A DNA stretch of 64,000 nt from Thiothrix caldifontis (lineage in GTDB: Bacteria > Pseudomonadota > Gammaproteobacteria > Thiotrichales > Thiotrichaceae), in the NCBI RefSeq assembly GCF_900107695.1, contig NZ_FNQP01000003.1, positions 1-64,000 of the forward strand. Reading direction: 5' to 3'. This document shows positions 44,038 through 53,182 of the stretch, in pieces; the stretch's first letter is position 1, and each line of letters opens with the position of its first letter. Below the pieces are notes generated by a model. The model saw only the letters and a list, made by a program, of their open reading frames with translations, made no database searches and was not told the DNA's origin. A program made the translations under genes and the position numbers.

Positions 44038-44817
44038 ATGAAACTGTTTAAACAAACCCTGCTTGCCGTCGCCATCGCTTGCAGTACCGCCAGTGCTTGG
44101 GCAGATGAAGTGCAAGTTGCCGTTGCCTCCAACTTCACCAAGCCGCTGGAAGCCATTGCGGAAAAATTCAAAGCTGCCAGCGGACATGATTTGAAAATCT
44201 CCGCCGGTGCAACCGGCAAGCTGTACGCCCAGATCGAAAACGGCGCACCGTTTGAAGTATTCATTTCCGCCGATAGCAAGACCCCGAAAAAGCTGGTTGA
44301 AGCCAAGATGGCAGAAGCTGATAGCCAGTTTACTTACGCTTTCGGCAAGCTGGCGTTGTGGAGCAGTACCGAGGGTTATGTGGATGACAAAGGCGAAGTA
44401 TTGACTAAAGGCGACTTCAAGCACTTGGCGATTGCCAACCCTAAAACCGCGCCTTACGGTGAAGCAGCGATGGGGATTTTTGGGAAGCTGGGGATTACCG
44501 ACACCATTACCCCCAAATTGGTGACGGGTGAAAACATTACCCAAACCTACGATTTTGTTTCCACTGGCAATGCAGAACTGGGTTTTGTGGCACTGTCGCA
44601 GGTGCAAAAAGAGGGCAAACTCAAGAGCGGTTCGGCGTGGGTCGTGCCGCAGGATATGTATACGCCATTATCCCAGGATGCAGTATTGCTCAGCAGTGCC
44701 AAGGACAGTGCCTCAGCCAAGGCTTTGCTGGAGTTTTTGAAGGGAGAAGAAGCACAAACTGTCATCAGCAGTTACGGCTACGGTTTGCCTGAAAAAACAG
44801 CTACCAAGGAGAAGTGA
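44038..44817 (+). CDS. modA: Molybdate ABC transporter substrate-binding protein
   Basis: This periplasmic protein captures molybdate for the ModBC transporter. Signal peptide to about residue 22 (ASAWADE), then VAVASNFTKPLEAIAEKFKA, ISAGATGKLYAQIENGAPFEVFISAD and NAELGFVALSQV, the ModA binding-site blocks. 259 residues, normal length. It overlaps the following modB by the GTG/TGA region, with AAGGAG inside its own end. Confidence 0.96.
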   Translation: MKLFKQTLLAVAIACSTASAWADEVQVAVASNFTKPLEAIAEKFKAASGHDLKISAGATGKLYAQIENGAPFEVFISADSKTPKKLVEAKMAEADSQFTYAFGKLALWSSTEGYVDDKGEVLTKGDFKHLAIANPKTAPYGEAAMGIFGKLGITDTITPKLVTGENITQTYDFVSTGNAELGFVALSQVQKEGKLKSGSAWVVPQDMYTPLSQDAVLLSSAKDSASAKALLEFLKGEEAQTVISSYGYGLPEKTATKEK

Positions 44818-44819
44818 TC

Positions 44820-45500
44820 ATGCTTTCCGCCAGTGATTGGTCATCAATATGGTTGACGTTTAAACTTGCCAGCCTTACTACCCTGATTTTGCTACTGATT
44901 GGTACGCCGTTGGCGTGGCATCTGGCGCATACCCGCCGCTGGTGGAAAGCTCCCTTGAGTGCGGTGGTGGCTTTACCGATTGTATTGCCACCCACCGTGC
45001 TGGGTTTTTACCTGCTAATTACCTTGGGGCCAAAAGGGCCGATTGGACAATTAACGCATTCATTGGGGCTGGGAACATTGCCATTTACCTTTAGTGGTTT
45101 GCTGGTGGCTTCGGTGTTCTATTCGCTGCCGTTTGTGGTGCAGCCGATCCAGAATGCGTTTGAAGCCCTCGACATGCGTTTGCTGGAAGCATCCCGGACG
45201 TTACGGGCAAAACCTATGGATACGTTTTTTAGTGTGGTTGTGCCACTAGCCCGCCCCGGTTTTCTCACCGCCTGCATTTTGGGATTTGCGCATACCGTGG
45301 GTGAATTCGGCGTGGTGTTGATGATTGGTGGCAATATTCCCGACAAAACCCGCGTGGTGTCGGTACAGATTTACGACCATGTGGAGTCGATGGAGTACGC
45401 GCAAGCCCACTGGCTGGCAGGCGGTATGGTGGTGTTTTCCTTCATCGTGTTGTTGCTGATGTATACGCTTAACCGTGGGATCAGGATGTCAAAAATATGA
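44820..45500 (+). CDS. modB: Molybdate ABC transporter permease
   Basis: This is the inner-membrane channel of the molybdate importer. 226 residues with about five membrane segments; LPIVLPPTVLGFYLL, PFVVQPIQNAFEALD and GFAHTVGEFGVVLMIGGNIP carry the EAA-loop and ModB signatures. ATG 44820 is preferred (AAGGAG 8 bases upstream) over GTG 44814. Its stop overlaps the modC start (ATGA). Confidence 0.95.
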   Translation: MLSASDWSSIWLTFKLASLTTLILLLIGTPLAWHLAHTRRWWKAPLSAVVALPIVLPPTVLGFYLLITLGPKGPIGQLTHSLGLGTLPFTFSGLLVASVFYSLPFVVQPIQNAFEALDMRLLEASRTLRAKPMDTFFSVVVPLARPGFLTACILGFAHTVGEFGVVLMIGGNIPDKTRVVSVQIYDHVESMEYAQAHWLAGGMVVFSFIVLLLMYTLNRGIRMSKI

Positions 45501-46588
45501 GTAATACACCACACGATAACTTACACGCCCGCTTCCAACTGGCTTTTAGTGGCTTTCAGTTGGAAACCGATTTGCAGTTGCCGGGGAGCGGCGTAACGGC
45601 ATTGTTCGGGCATTCCGGCTCTGGCAAAACCACCTTGTTGCGCTGCATTGCCGGGTTGCAACGCCCGGACAGCGGTTTCCTGCAAGTGCGCGGGCAGGTG
45701 TGGCAAGACAGCGCGCAGGGCGTGTTTTTGCCAACGCACCAACGCCCCTTGGGGTATGTGTTTCAGGAAGCCAGCTTGTTTCCGCATTTGAGCGCACGCA
45801 AGAATATGGATTACGGGCGCAAACGTGCCGTGCAAGCTGCCAATGACGCGGAACTGGCGGCGATAGTGGATATGCTGGGGATTGGGCATTTGCTGGACAA
45901 AATCCCCGCGCAACTCTCCGGTGGAGAACGCCAGCGGGTTGGCATTGCTCGTGCTCTTGCCCTCAAGCCGCAAGTGTTGTTGATGGATGAACCGCTTGCC
46001 GCGCTCGATCTCAAGCGTAAACAGGAGATTTTGCCGTTTTTGGAACACTTGCACCGTGAACTCGATATTCCCATTTTGTACGTGACGCATTCACCGCAGG
46101 AAGTGACCCAGCTTGCGGATCATCTGGTGGTGCTGGAAGCGGGCAGGGTGGTGGCTTCGGGCGCATTGGCGGAGGTGTTGACGCGGCTGGATTCGCCGAT
46201 GGCGCAAGGAAAAGAAGCCTCCAGCGTGTTGCAGGTGAAAGTGTGGGATCATGAGCCGGAGTTTCACCTCAGCCACGTCGGTTTTGCCGGGGGCGTGATC
46301 AGTTTGCCCTACCAGCAGGCAACCGCCGTGGGTACGCCGTTGCGCTTGCGCATTGATGCTCGCGATGTCAGTTTGACGCTGCAACAACCGGCGCAAACCA
46401 GCATTCTCAACGTGTTGCCCGCCAGCATTACCGGTATGGCGCAACCGGTGGCGGGGCAGGTGATGGTGCGTTTGAACCTAGGCGGCGTGCCATTGCTGGC
46501 ACACATTACCCAGAAATCGGCGAGTGTGATGGGCTTGCGGGTGGGGATGGCAGTGTTTGCGCAGATCAAGGCGACCGCGATTGTGTGA
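45497..46588 (+). CDS. modC: Molybdate ABC transporter ATP-binding protein
   Basis: This is the ATPase subunit of the molybdate importer. Walker A is FGHSGSGKTTLLRCIAGL, the signature is LSGGERQRVGIARAL and Walker B is LLMDEPLAALDLKRK. After about residue 230 a C-terminal Mop-type regulatory domain (LNVLPASITGMAQPVAGQVMV to VFAQIKATAIV) lets the subunit sense molybdate. 363 residues, family length. Confidence 0.96.
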   Translation: MSNTPHDNLHARFQLAFSGFQLETDLQLPGSGVTALFGHSGSGKTTLLRCIAGLQRPDSGFLQVRGQVWQDSAQGVFLPTHQRPLGYVFQEASLFPHLSARKNMDYGRKRAVQAANDAELAAIVDMLGIGHLLDKIPAQLSGGERQRVGIARALALKPQVLLMDEPLAALDLKRKQEILPFLEHLHRELDIPILYVTHSPQEVTQLADHLVVLEAGRVVASGALAEVLTRLDSPMAQGKEASSVLQVKVWDHEPEFHLSHVGFAGGVISLPYQQATAVGTPLRLRIDARDVSLTLQQPAQTSILNVLPASITGMAQPVAGQVMVRLNLGGVPLLAHITQKSASVMGLRVGMAVFAQIKATAIV

Positions 46589-46715
46589 AAATCGTTGTTA
46601 CTAAGCTGTTACTCCGCCGTTACTGCTATCATTTGACGCTCTTTATCTATCAGTGTAATGTCGATCAATCAGATTAATGATTAATCATGTTGCAAGAACA
46701 TGAAGGGGCTACTAG

Positions 46716-47111
46716 ATGGAAAAGAAAGCGTTTTTTCTCAAACGTTTGAATGATCACGTACAATATTTGCGCCAAATGAAAGGGCGTTTAGACGGATCTA
46801 ATCACTTTGAGCCAACGACTTGCCGTATGTGTTCCTTGGGTGGGTGGTTATATGGCGAAGGGCAACGCGAGGCGAATGCATACGGTGAGTCAATGGTGGA
46901 ACTTTTCAATGCGTTATTTGTGCCACACGAACGTTTCCATCTAGCCAGTGATGAAGCCTTGCGCTGTCAGCTCGACGGCAATGAAATCGGAATGCGCCGC
47001 GCCTTCACGGAGATGCATCAGCTTTCCAATACCTTGGTGAATCTCTTATTGCAGATGGATGGTGTCTCAGGCAAAGTCAAATCCCAACCCATTAGCGCAG
47101 AACAAGCATGA
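46716..47111 (+). CDS. Stand-alone CZB (chemoreceptor zinc-binding) domain protein
   Basis: 131 residues. The zinc ligands of CZB domains are visible: H14 (NDHVQYL), C39 (CSLGGWLY), H71 and H75 (PHERFH). CZB domains sense zinc and oxidants such as HOCl at the ends of chemoreceptors and diguanylate cyclases; here there is no attached output domain. ATGAC overlap with cobO on the same strand makes an unusual pairing. Possibly a free zinc/redox sensor. Confidence 0.85.
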   Translation: MEKKAFFLKRLNDHVQYLRQMKGRLDGSNHFEPTTCRMCSLGGWLYGEGQREANAYGESMVELFNALFVPHERFHLASDEALRCQLDGNEIGMRRAFTEMHQLSNTLVNLLLQMDGVSGKVKSQPISAEQA

Positions 47112-47713
47112 CTGATTCGGATAAAAACACCCGCCACCAAGCCCGCATGGCACGCAAAAAAGCCATGATTGACGCCAGTATTGCCCGCGCCGATCAGGAA
47201 AAAGGCTTGCTGTTAGTGCTAACGGGTAACGGCAAAGGCAAATCCAGCTCGGCGTTTGGCATGGTGGGGCGCTCGTTAGGGCATGGTATGACAGTCGGGG
47301 TCTGCCAGTTTCTCAAAAGCCGTACCGATACCGGTGAAGAAGCGTTTTTCGGCAAGCAAGCAGGTTGCGACTGGCATGTGTTAGGCGACGGTTTTACCTG
47401 GGAAACGCAAAACCGTGAGCAAGACATTGCCACCTCACAACGTGGCTGGGCGGTGGCGCAGCGCATGTTGGCTGACCCCCGTTATGACTTGGTAGTATTG
47501 GATGAATTAACCTATTTACTGAACTACGGTTATTTGGATGCGGATCAGGTGTTGGATGACATCAGCGCCCGCCCGCCCATGCAACACGTGGTGGTAACAG
47601 GGCGGGCAGCCAGCGAAACCTTACGCGATTTCGCTGACACCGTGTCTGAGATTGCGGATGTGAAACATGCTTACCGCGATGGCATCAAGGCACAGCAAGG
47701 CATTGATTTATAA
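47108..47713 (+). CDS. cobO: Cob(I)yrinic acid a,c-diamide adenosyltransferase
   Basis: It adenosylates corrinoids to the 5'-deoxyadenosyl form (CobO/BtuR/CobA type). 201 residues: LLLVLTGNGKGKSSSAFGM is the P-loop, MTVGVCQFLKSRTDTGEE and YDLVVLDELTYLLNYGYL are the conserved blocks. Starts by ATGA-type overlap with the CZB gene. With cobS and btuB it completes a partial salvage set for B12 in this region. Confidence 0.95.
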   Translation: MTDSDKNTRHQARMARKKAMIDASIARADQEKGLLLVLTGNGKGKSSSAFGMVGRSLGHGMTVGVCQFLKSRTDTGEEAFFGKQAGCDWHVLGDGFTWETQNREQDIATSQRGWAVAQRMLADPRYDLVVLDELTYLLNYGYLDADQVLDDISARPPMQHVVVTGRAASETLRDFADTVSEIADVKHAYRDGIKAQQGIDL

Positions 47714-47719
47714 GTAACG

Positions 47720-48544
47720 TTACTTCACCCACTGATCCACTAACACTTTGGCACGCCGTGCGTATTCGTCATACGCATACTGCCAAGCCTCACCGGTCAG
47801 TTCGGGAAAATGCAGAAGCTGGCAATCTTGCGCCATGATTTCAGTATCCGCTAAATAATAGCCGGTGTTGCGGTAGCGCCAAGTGAATTCTGCGCCGCCG
47901 CATTGCAGCTCATCGTTAGGAAACGCACGGTTTAACAGCAAACGGGTGCGGATTTCTTTGTAGCCTTGCTCCTTGTAGTGATTGACCACGTGCAGGCTGC
48001 CATCGCCTTCTGCCAGTACCCGGTATTGACCGTTCGCCCGTTTTTGCAAGACCCAGTAATGCGCTTCGGTATCGCCCTGCCGTAGTTTGACGCTTTCATC
48101 ATCACTCAGGCACTGGATGGCGGAAAAGGCGACGACCCATTCTTGCGTGGTGGGTTTATCATCCAGCTCAAAGGGAACGCCTAACACCGGGCAATCCAAA
48201 CGCTTGCGATTACTCACCTCCGTGTAGAAATCGGGGTAGCGCTTGCGGAATGGGTTGAGTGTGGTCTCGGCTGACAACGCCACGTTTAGCGCTGGTGTTA
48301 TCGGGCGGAATACATTGTCGTGTTGTTCCCCCATTAAGTCCGCCTTGTTTTTGTAGAGCACCACCCAACCATTCGCATCGGGTAGCGAGGGAATCGCAGG
48401 CGGAAAGCGGGTTTCAAAGGCGGCTCTGTACCAACTGCTACCCAGTTTGATGGCTTGTTCCTGAGGTTCTGCGAAGCTGTTAACGCTGAAGCAGGTGCTC
48501 AGGGTAATCATGAATGCAATGAGCGTTTTTAGGTTACACACCAT
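47720..48544 (-). CDS. Exported protein of unknown function
   Basis: 274 residues with a signal peptide (LIAFMITLSTCFSVNSFAEP). The mature part is mixed alpha/beta with several Cys (RKRLDCPVLGV, FSAIQCLSDD, LQCGGAEF, AQDCQLLHF) that could form periplasmic disulphides and a Trp/Tyr-rich end. No family recognised. Convergent with cobO, and followed on the same strand by no close partner; the beta-helix-like gene lies upstream. Confidence 0.65.
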   Translation of the reverse strand: MVCNLKTLIAFMITLSTCFSVNSFAEPQEQAIKLGSSWYRAAFETRFPPAIPSLPDANGWVVLYKNKADLMGEQHDNVFRPITPALNVALSAETTLNPFRKRYPDFYTEVSNRKRLDCPVLGVPFELDDKPTTQEWVVAFSAIQCLSDDESVKLRQGDTEAHYWVLQKRANGQYRVLAEGDGSLHVVNHYKEQGYKEIRTRLLLNRAFPNDELQCGGAEFTWRYRNTGYYLADTEIMAQDCQLLHFPELTGEAWQYAYDEYARRAKVLVDQWVK

Positions 48545-48577
48545 CCGTTTTATTATCCTCCGTGATAATTCGATAAT

Positions 48578-50152
48578 TTAAGTGGCGACTTGGGCAAAAC
48601 CCCGTTGTACCAGGGTATCCATCATAGCCTGCCATTGCGTGGGCGTCTGCGGATTTTGACGTTTTAACAGGGTATGCAGTTCCACCATATCGACGTCGCG
48701 GTAACAGCGCCCACTGGCTTGAATTTGACGGCGGAAATCGCGAGCAGGCGGCACACCGAGAATCGTGTCGTACTGATAATAGCGGGTATCTGTTGGGTTG
48801 ATGGCGGTTTTATTCTTGAAACCAATGATATAAATATTAGCGCCTCCCCCCAGTCGCAACGGATACAGGGCAATCTTATCATCCGCTAAGGGGCGGTTGT
48901 GGATGTCTGTATTCCCCAGGATAGAGCCGTTTAACATCCCGCTGATAGAAATGGTGTGTTGCCCGCCAATTTGCAGATGGTTATTGCGAATATGCAGGTT
49001 GCGGAATGCCCCATCCGACGCGAATATGCCTTGCAACGCGCCGTCAGAGTACAGCAAGTTGCCCGTAATGCTCACATTACTCATGACGGCTCCGCCATAA
49101 CGGTCGATACCGTCCGGGGTACGGTCGGGGATTAACTGAAAAGCATCGCGGTGCGCCATGCGCAGGAACGGGAATACGCGGTAGGTGCGTCCGCGTTGCT
49201 GCTGGTATTGGTTGATGCTATTGACCAATTTGTCAAAGTCTTGGGCAAAGAGGGAATACACCGTGTCATCCACGGCGATTAAGTCCCCCACCGTTAAATT
49301 GCCTTGGCTGTTGACTTGCATAAAGTCGCGGATGAAAAAGGTTTGCCCCATGCGTCGCCCGCTCAGATTCAGGCTGGGGAAGCGGCGTTTCTCCTGATCA
49401 TTGACGACGGGTAAGCGTTTATACAGATCTTGGGCTTGGGTTTGGTTGCGAATCCAGTGCAAGGGGGCGCTATTGTTGGTTCTGACGACCGTGTAAGCCG
49501 CTGTTTTGGGATCATTGGCGGGAATCTTGGCAGCACTGTATTTGCCTTCCAATAATTCTTTGAGGATGGCATTGTGAGCGTAATCCTGATTGCCGTTGGT
49601 GTTGAAGGTGTCCGCTAAGTTGCTGATAAAGTCGTTGCTGTTCGTGGCAGGTGGCGGAGTGGCAGGTGCAGGCGTCACGGGCGTAGGCTGTGCCGGGGTT
49701 GGTGTGACAGGTGCAGGCCGGACGGGTGTTGGTGGTGGGGTAACGGGGGAAGGCGTTGTGGTATTTATGGCTTTCAGTCGAGCTTGCTCGGCTTCGAGAT
49801 TTTGCAGTTCACGTGCCCATTCGTTGATTTTTGCCGCATTATTAACGCGTTGGTATTCTGTTAACATTTTGTTGGCGTACTGTATTTTATACGGCAGTTC
49901 ATTCAGGCGTTTGCGGATTTCTTCAGGGGTCATGCTGGGAGCGGGCGGGGTATTCAGCCATTCGGTTAAGCGTTTGGATTCTGCGTTGTAATAATCGCGG
50001 CGTTCACGCCAAAGCGTGGCTGAGGCTTGGTTACGGGCTGTTAGCGCTTCACGCATTTTGGTGTCAGCGTCTTTTGCCAAGCTATTCAGTTCCAGAATTT
50101 TGTTCTTAACAATGGTGCGATTATCGGTGTTACTGGTGGTGGTTTGTGGCAT
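48578..50152 (-). CDS. Unknown protein: coiled coil, Pro/Thr linker and possible right-handed beta-helix C-terminus
   Basis: 524 residues. The N-terminus (about 1-125) is helical, charged and coiled-coil-like; residues ~125-165 are a Thr/Pro repeat linker (PVTPPPTPVRPAPVTPTPA). The C-terminal ~350 residues include MSNVSITGNLLYSDGALQGIF and LHIRNNHLQIGGQHTISISG, whose spacing of Asn, Gly and Ile suggests beta-helix coils like those of phage tail or surface proteins. No signal peptide. Start 50152 (GGGGAG upstream) is preferred to a start five codons earlier. The function is unknown. Confidence 0.6.
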   Translation of the reverse strand: MPQTTTSNTDNRTIVKNKILELNSLAKDADTKMREALTARNQASATLWRERRDYYNAESKRLTEWLNTPPAPSMTPEEIRKRLNELPYKIQYANKMLTEYQRVNNAAKINEWARELQNLEAEQARLKAINTTTPSPVTPPPTPVRPAPVTPTPAQPTPVTPAPATPPPATNSNDFISNLADTFNTNGNQDYAHNAILKELLEGKYSAAKIPANDPKTAAYTVVRTNNSAPLHWIRNQTQAQDLYKRLPVVNDQEKRRFPSLNLSGRRMGQTFFIRDFMQVNSQGNLTVGDLIAVDDTVYSLFAQDFDKLVNSINQYQQQRGRTYRVFPFLRMAHRDAFQLIPDRTPDGIDRYGGAVMSNVSITGNLLYSDGALQGIFASDGAFRNLHIRNNHLQIGGQHTISISGMLNGSILGNTDIHNRPLADDKIALYPLRLGGGANIYIIGFKNKTAINPTDTRYYQYDTILGVPPARDFRRQIQASGRCYRDVDMVELHTLLKRQNPQTPTQWQAMMDTLVQRGFAQVAT

Positions 50153-50280
50153 GGTTGAACTCCCCAAGTATTATTTTCACCCGTCCTGTGAGTTGGGTGT
50201 GACAGTTTGTATTCTTTAATTCTAGTGTAAAATAGACCTCTCGTTAGGAAAAATGTGCCGTTTATTTTTTGTGTTCTGCT

Positions 50281-51009
50281 TTAACTCAGTGTCAATGCTG
50301 CACCTGTCAGCCATAACATTTCCCCGCTTTCTACGCTTGCCCCAGCAGTATCGCCAGTACAGCCATGTAAACGTTGCAACATCAGGCGGCGTAATAACCA
50401 AAATCCTAATAACATCAGGAGGATGCCAGCGGTGGAGACCGTGATTCCGACCAGTAAACCAGCCGCCGTGATCCACCAGGCTGTCTGGCGTGGTAAATGT
50501 TGCGTCACCGCGCTTGCCAAGCCACCAGAGCGTACATACGGCGTGGTTAAAAAAAGCAGCAGGATCAAGGTACGCCCTAATAGCGGGGCAAATACGATCA
50601 CCAGCCATTGTTGGTGTGCAATCAATACGCTTAACGCGACAAATTTCAACAGCAATACGCCGACCAAAGCAATCACCCCGGCTGCACCGACTAGCGGGTC
50701 TTTGAGAATACGGTGGGTTTTTTCCACATCGCCAAAGCCACCGAGCCATGCATCGGCACTGTCTGCCAAGCCATCTAGGTGCAGCCCGCCGGTAATGGCT
50801 GCCCACAGCACGGTGAGAATGGCTGCCAGCAATAACGGCGATGCATGGGGAAAGACCAGCCCTAGCACGCACAGCAAACCACCGATCACTAAACCCACCA
50901 AGGGATAAAACAGCGCTGCCCGACCAAAGTCAGGTGCTTCCAGTTTGCCCAGATCGGGGACTGGGAGACGGGTGAGGAAGGCAATCGCCAGAAAAAAGTG
51001 TGTGCGCAT
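50281..51009 (-). CDS. cobS: Adenosylcobinamide-GDP ribazoletransferase (cobalamin synthase)
   Basis: This integral-membrane enzyme joins alpha-ribazole to adenosylcobinamide-GDP in the last stage of B12 assembly. 242 residues with six or so hydrophobic segments; FLTRLPVPDL, FYPLVGLVIGG, GGLHLDGLADSADAWLGG and DPLVGAAGVIALV are CobS motifs, the LDGLADxxDA metal site being decisive. The usual cobT/cobC partners are not adjacent. Confidence 0.95.
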   Translation of the reverse strand: MRTHFFLAIAFLTRLPVPDLGKLEAPDFGRAALFYPLVGLVIGGLLCVLGLVFPHASPLLLAAILTVLWAAITGGLHLDGLADSADAWLGGFGDVEKTHRILKDPLVGAAGVIALVGVLLLKFVALSVLIAHQQWLVIVFAPLLGRTLILLLFLTTPYVRSGGLASAVTQHLPRQTAWWITAAGLLVGITVSTAGILLMLLGFWLLRRLMLQRLHGCTGDTAGASVESGEMLWLTGAALTLS

Positions 51010-51176
51010 CAGGGGTTCGTTTCAAAGACTCAGGTATCAGCATAAGCCATCAAATAAAAAAAGGGGAGGATAATGATAAAACCGCAATCCAGTTGCTCAC
51101 TTGCCACGTAATACCCCAAGACAGGTTTGTAACAAGCCGCTTAATCACGATGACAATGAGAGGTTGGAGAGCCACC

Positions 51177-53036
51177 ATGAATAGCCAAAGCCTAAAATCA
51201 TCCCCTTACCCGCTGGTCAGTGGGGTCAGTGTGTTGCTGGCTGCCTTGCTTACCGGTTGTAATAACAGTAGCAGTACTTCGGTTGCTGCCAGCGACGGTA
51301 CAACTGCCACACCAGAAACCCCGGCGGTTTCCCCCGTTGCCTTGGGCAAAACCGTGTTTAGCTACGAAACCTTCGGCAATGAACGTTTCTGGACGGATGC
51401 GATGCGCTTGCCGCAAGGCTTGGCGGGCGCAGGTGTCACCCCGCTGGATGCCCTGAATCTGGGGCTGAACGTGAATGTCGAAGCCCTATCGCCGGGAACA
51501 GCCACCGCCTTAGCCGGCGCATTGGATCAAATCAAGGCAGGCACATCCCCCAGCGATACCGTGCTGGCAAAGCCCGAAGTCACCCTTGCCTTGATCAATG
51601 AAGGTGCAGTCATCGGGGTTGTACCCTTCGATGCGGCAGGCAAACGCAAACCCTTGGGCAGCGACCCCGCGTTCACAAATGACAGTGTTTTCAACCCACT
51701 GGTGGGCGACCGCATTGGGGTATCGTGTTCCTTGTGCCATGCCGCTACCGATAACTCCATCGTGCCTGTGGGGTTTGCAGGCCCCGGTTCGGTTGGCAAG
51801 CAAGTCGATGGCGTGATTGCAGAAAAGCTGGATGTTGGGGCAATTTTTGCAGCGGCAGAAAACCCGCTGGCGTATTTGCCCTTCCTGCAACTCTCGTATG
51901 ACGCGCTAGGCGATGCAACCCTAGGGCGTGGCAGTTTCGCCGGTATTAAAAGCAGCGATTCGATTGCGGATCAAACCGCCGCTGCCCGCGAATACTTGAC
52001 AGGCATGACCGCTGAAGGTTTGCGCCATTACCCGATTAGCTCGTTTGACGCGACCCCGGATGGTATCGGCAATGCCACCTACATCCCGCCGTTTTTCCGC
52101 ACCGACCTTGCCGCGCCGTGGGGTAGCAGTGGCGCGTTTGAGAAGCTGGATGATTTCAACAATCTGGTGTACACCGTGGCACTCGACCCGACCAGCTTGC
52201 TGACCAAAGACGGGCGTGCTTTTCTGAACTTCCTCGCAGGGCCGGTGGGGGATGAAATTGCTGAACGCTATGAAACGGTGTTGCGGGCGACTCATGTGAT
52301 TCCCGATGCCACAACTTCCGATGCCATCAAACCGTTTGTCACCGCGAATGCCACAGGTCTCGCGGCAGGTTCGCCGACTGGCCCGGTGGGTTTGCGGGTG
52401 GATGAGAGCAAATTGCAGGCATTGCGGGCGTACACCGATCAATTGCAATCGCCTGCTGCTTCGGCGGGTTTGAATCCTGAAAAAGTGGCGTTGGGCGAAC
52501 AGATTTTCATGATGCCACGCACAGCGGGTGGGGCAAATTGCATTGCCTGCCATACTGCACCGGATAAGGCGGTGGAAAGTTTTGTGCGCCCACTCGAACA
52601 ATTGTACCGCCCTTACAGCAATAATCTGCTGACCTTGCTGGATCGTTCGGACAAAGGCATTACGAATATCCAGAAAACGCTGGCAGGGGCTGACCCGAAT
52701 TACGACCTGTCACTGGTGGTGTTGGATGCGAGTATTCGCGGCGAGCCAGTGAGTGCGCCGGGGTCAAAACCGGGTTACGCCAAACCGTTATTGCTGGACT
52801 TGAATGCCAAGGATGATTTCCTGCATGACGGCTCGGTTGGTGGGGCAACCGCTGCTGCCGGTTTGAACAAACTGCTTGACCCCGCACGCGGCACGGAGTC
52901 ACCGCATCCGTTCTACTTTCCGGGCTTGAGTGCCACGGGTGAGCTGCAATTAGGGCCGTATCTGGGCAATGGTGATGGCAGTGCCGGGCGTGAAGCGTTG
53001 ACCGAATACTTGCGTAGCCGTACCACTCAACCATAA
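51177..53036 (+). CDS. Di-haem cytochrome c lipoprotein, peroxidase-like
   Basis: 619 residues. A lipoprotein signal (LLAALLTGCNNSS) anchors it. Two CxxCH sites: C184-H188 (CSLCH) and C455-H459 (CIACH). The overall size and the DGFLHDGSVGG-like region near the end recall di-haem cytochrome c peroxidase/MauG relatives and larger unknown di-haem proteins. ATG 51177 is preceded by TTGGAGAG, and the long upstream frame starts far outside the signal peptide. A strong terminator follows at 53081. Confidence 0.82.
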   Translation: MNSQSLKSSPYPLVSGVSVLLAALLTGCNNSSSTSVAASDGTTATPETPAVSPVALGKTVFSYETFGNERFWTDAMRLPQGLAGAGVTPLDALNLGLNVNVEALSPGTATALAGALDQIKAGTSPSDTVLAKPEVTLALINEGAVIGVVPFDAAGKRKPLGSDPAFTNDSVFNPLVGDRIGVSCSLCHAATDNSIVPVGFAGPGSVGKQVDGVIAEKLDVGAIFAAAENPLAYLPFLQLSYDALGDATLGRGSFAGIKSSDSIADQTAAAREYLTGMTAEGLRHYPISSFDATPDGIGNATYIPPFFRTDLAAPWGSSGAFEKLDDFNNLVYTVALDPTSLLTKDGRAFLNFLAGPVGDEIAERYETVLRATHVIPDATTSDAIKPFVTANATGLAAGSPTGPVGLRVDESKLQALRAYTDQLQSPAASAGLNPEKVALGEQIFMMPRTAGGANCIACHTAPDKAVESFVRPLEQLYRPYSNNLLTLLDRSDKGITNIQKTLAGADPNYDLSLVVLDASIRGEPVSAPGSKPGYAKPLLLDLNAKDDFLHDGSVGGATAAAGLNKLLDPARGTESPHPFYFPGLSATGELQLGPYLGNGDGSAGREALTEYLRSRTTQP

Positions 53037-53080
53037 GCGTTCCGCAACACACTCCCCTGGCTGTAGGGCTGGGGTTTTAC

Positions 53081-53121
53081 AGCCTGACTGGATTCCCCCT
53101 GATCCGTCAGGCTTATTTTTT
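53081..53121 (+). terminator. Intrinsic terminator of the di-haem cytochrome gene
   Basis: AGCCTGAC (53081-53088) and GTCAGGCT (53106-53113) form the stem, with GGAT/ATCC pairing further in the loop. TATTTTTTT follows. It separates the cytochrome from the ECF sigma gene. Confidence 0.85.
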
Positions 53122-53182
53122 TACAATTTGGGATGCAATACCCTGTGCTAGACTCACAAAATCATTTTGCGGGAGAGCATGA

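Noticed and set aside
50222-50872. 216-codon ORF overlapping cobS on the same strand in another frame
   Set aside because: cobS in the other frame has full family motifs; this ORF has an Arg/Cys/His-rich composition typical of a shadow frame.
53090-53182. TGATCC near 53100 as an ECF11 promoter -35 element
   Set aside because: It is part of the terminator stem-loop, and no CGTA -10 element follows at the right distance.
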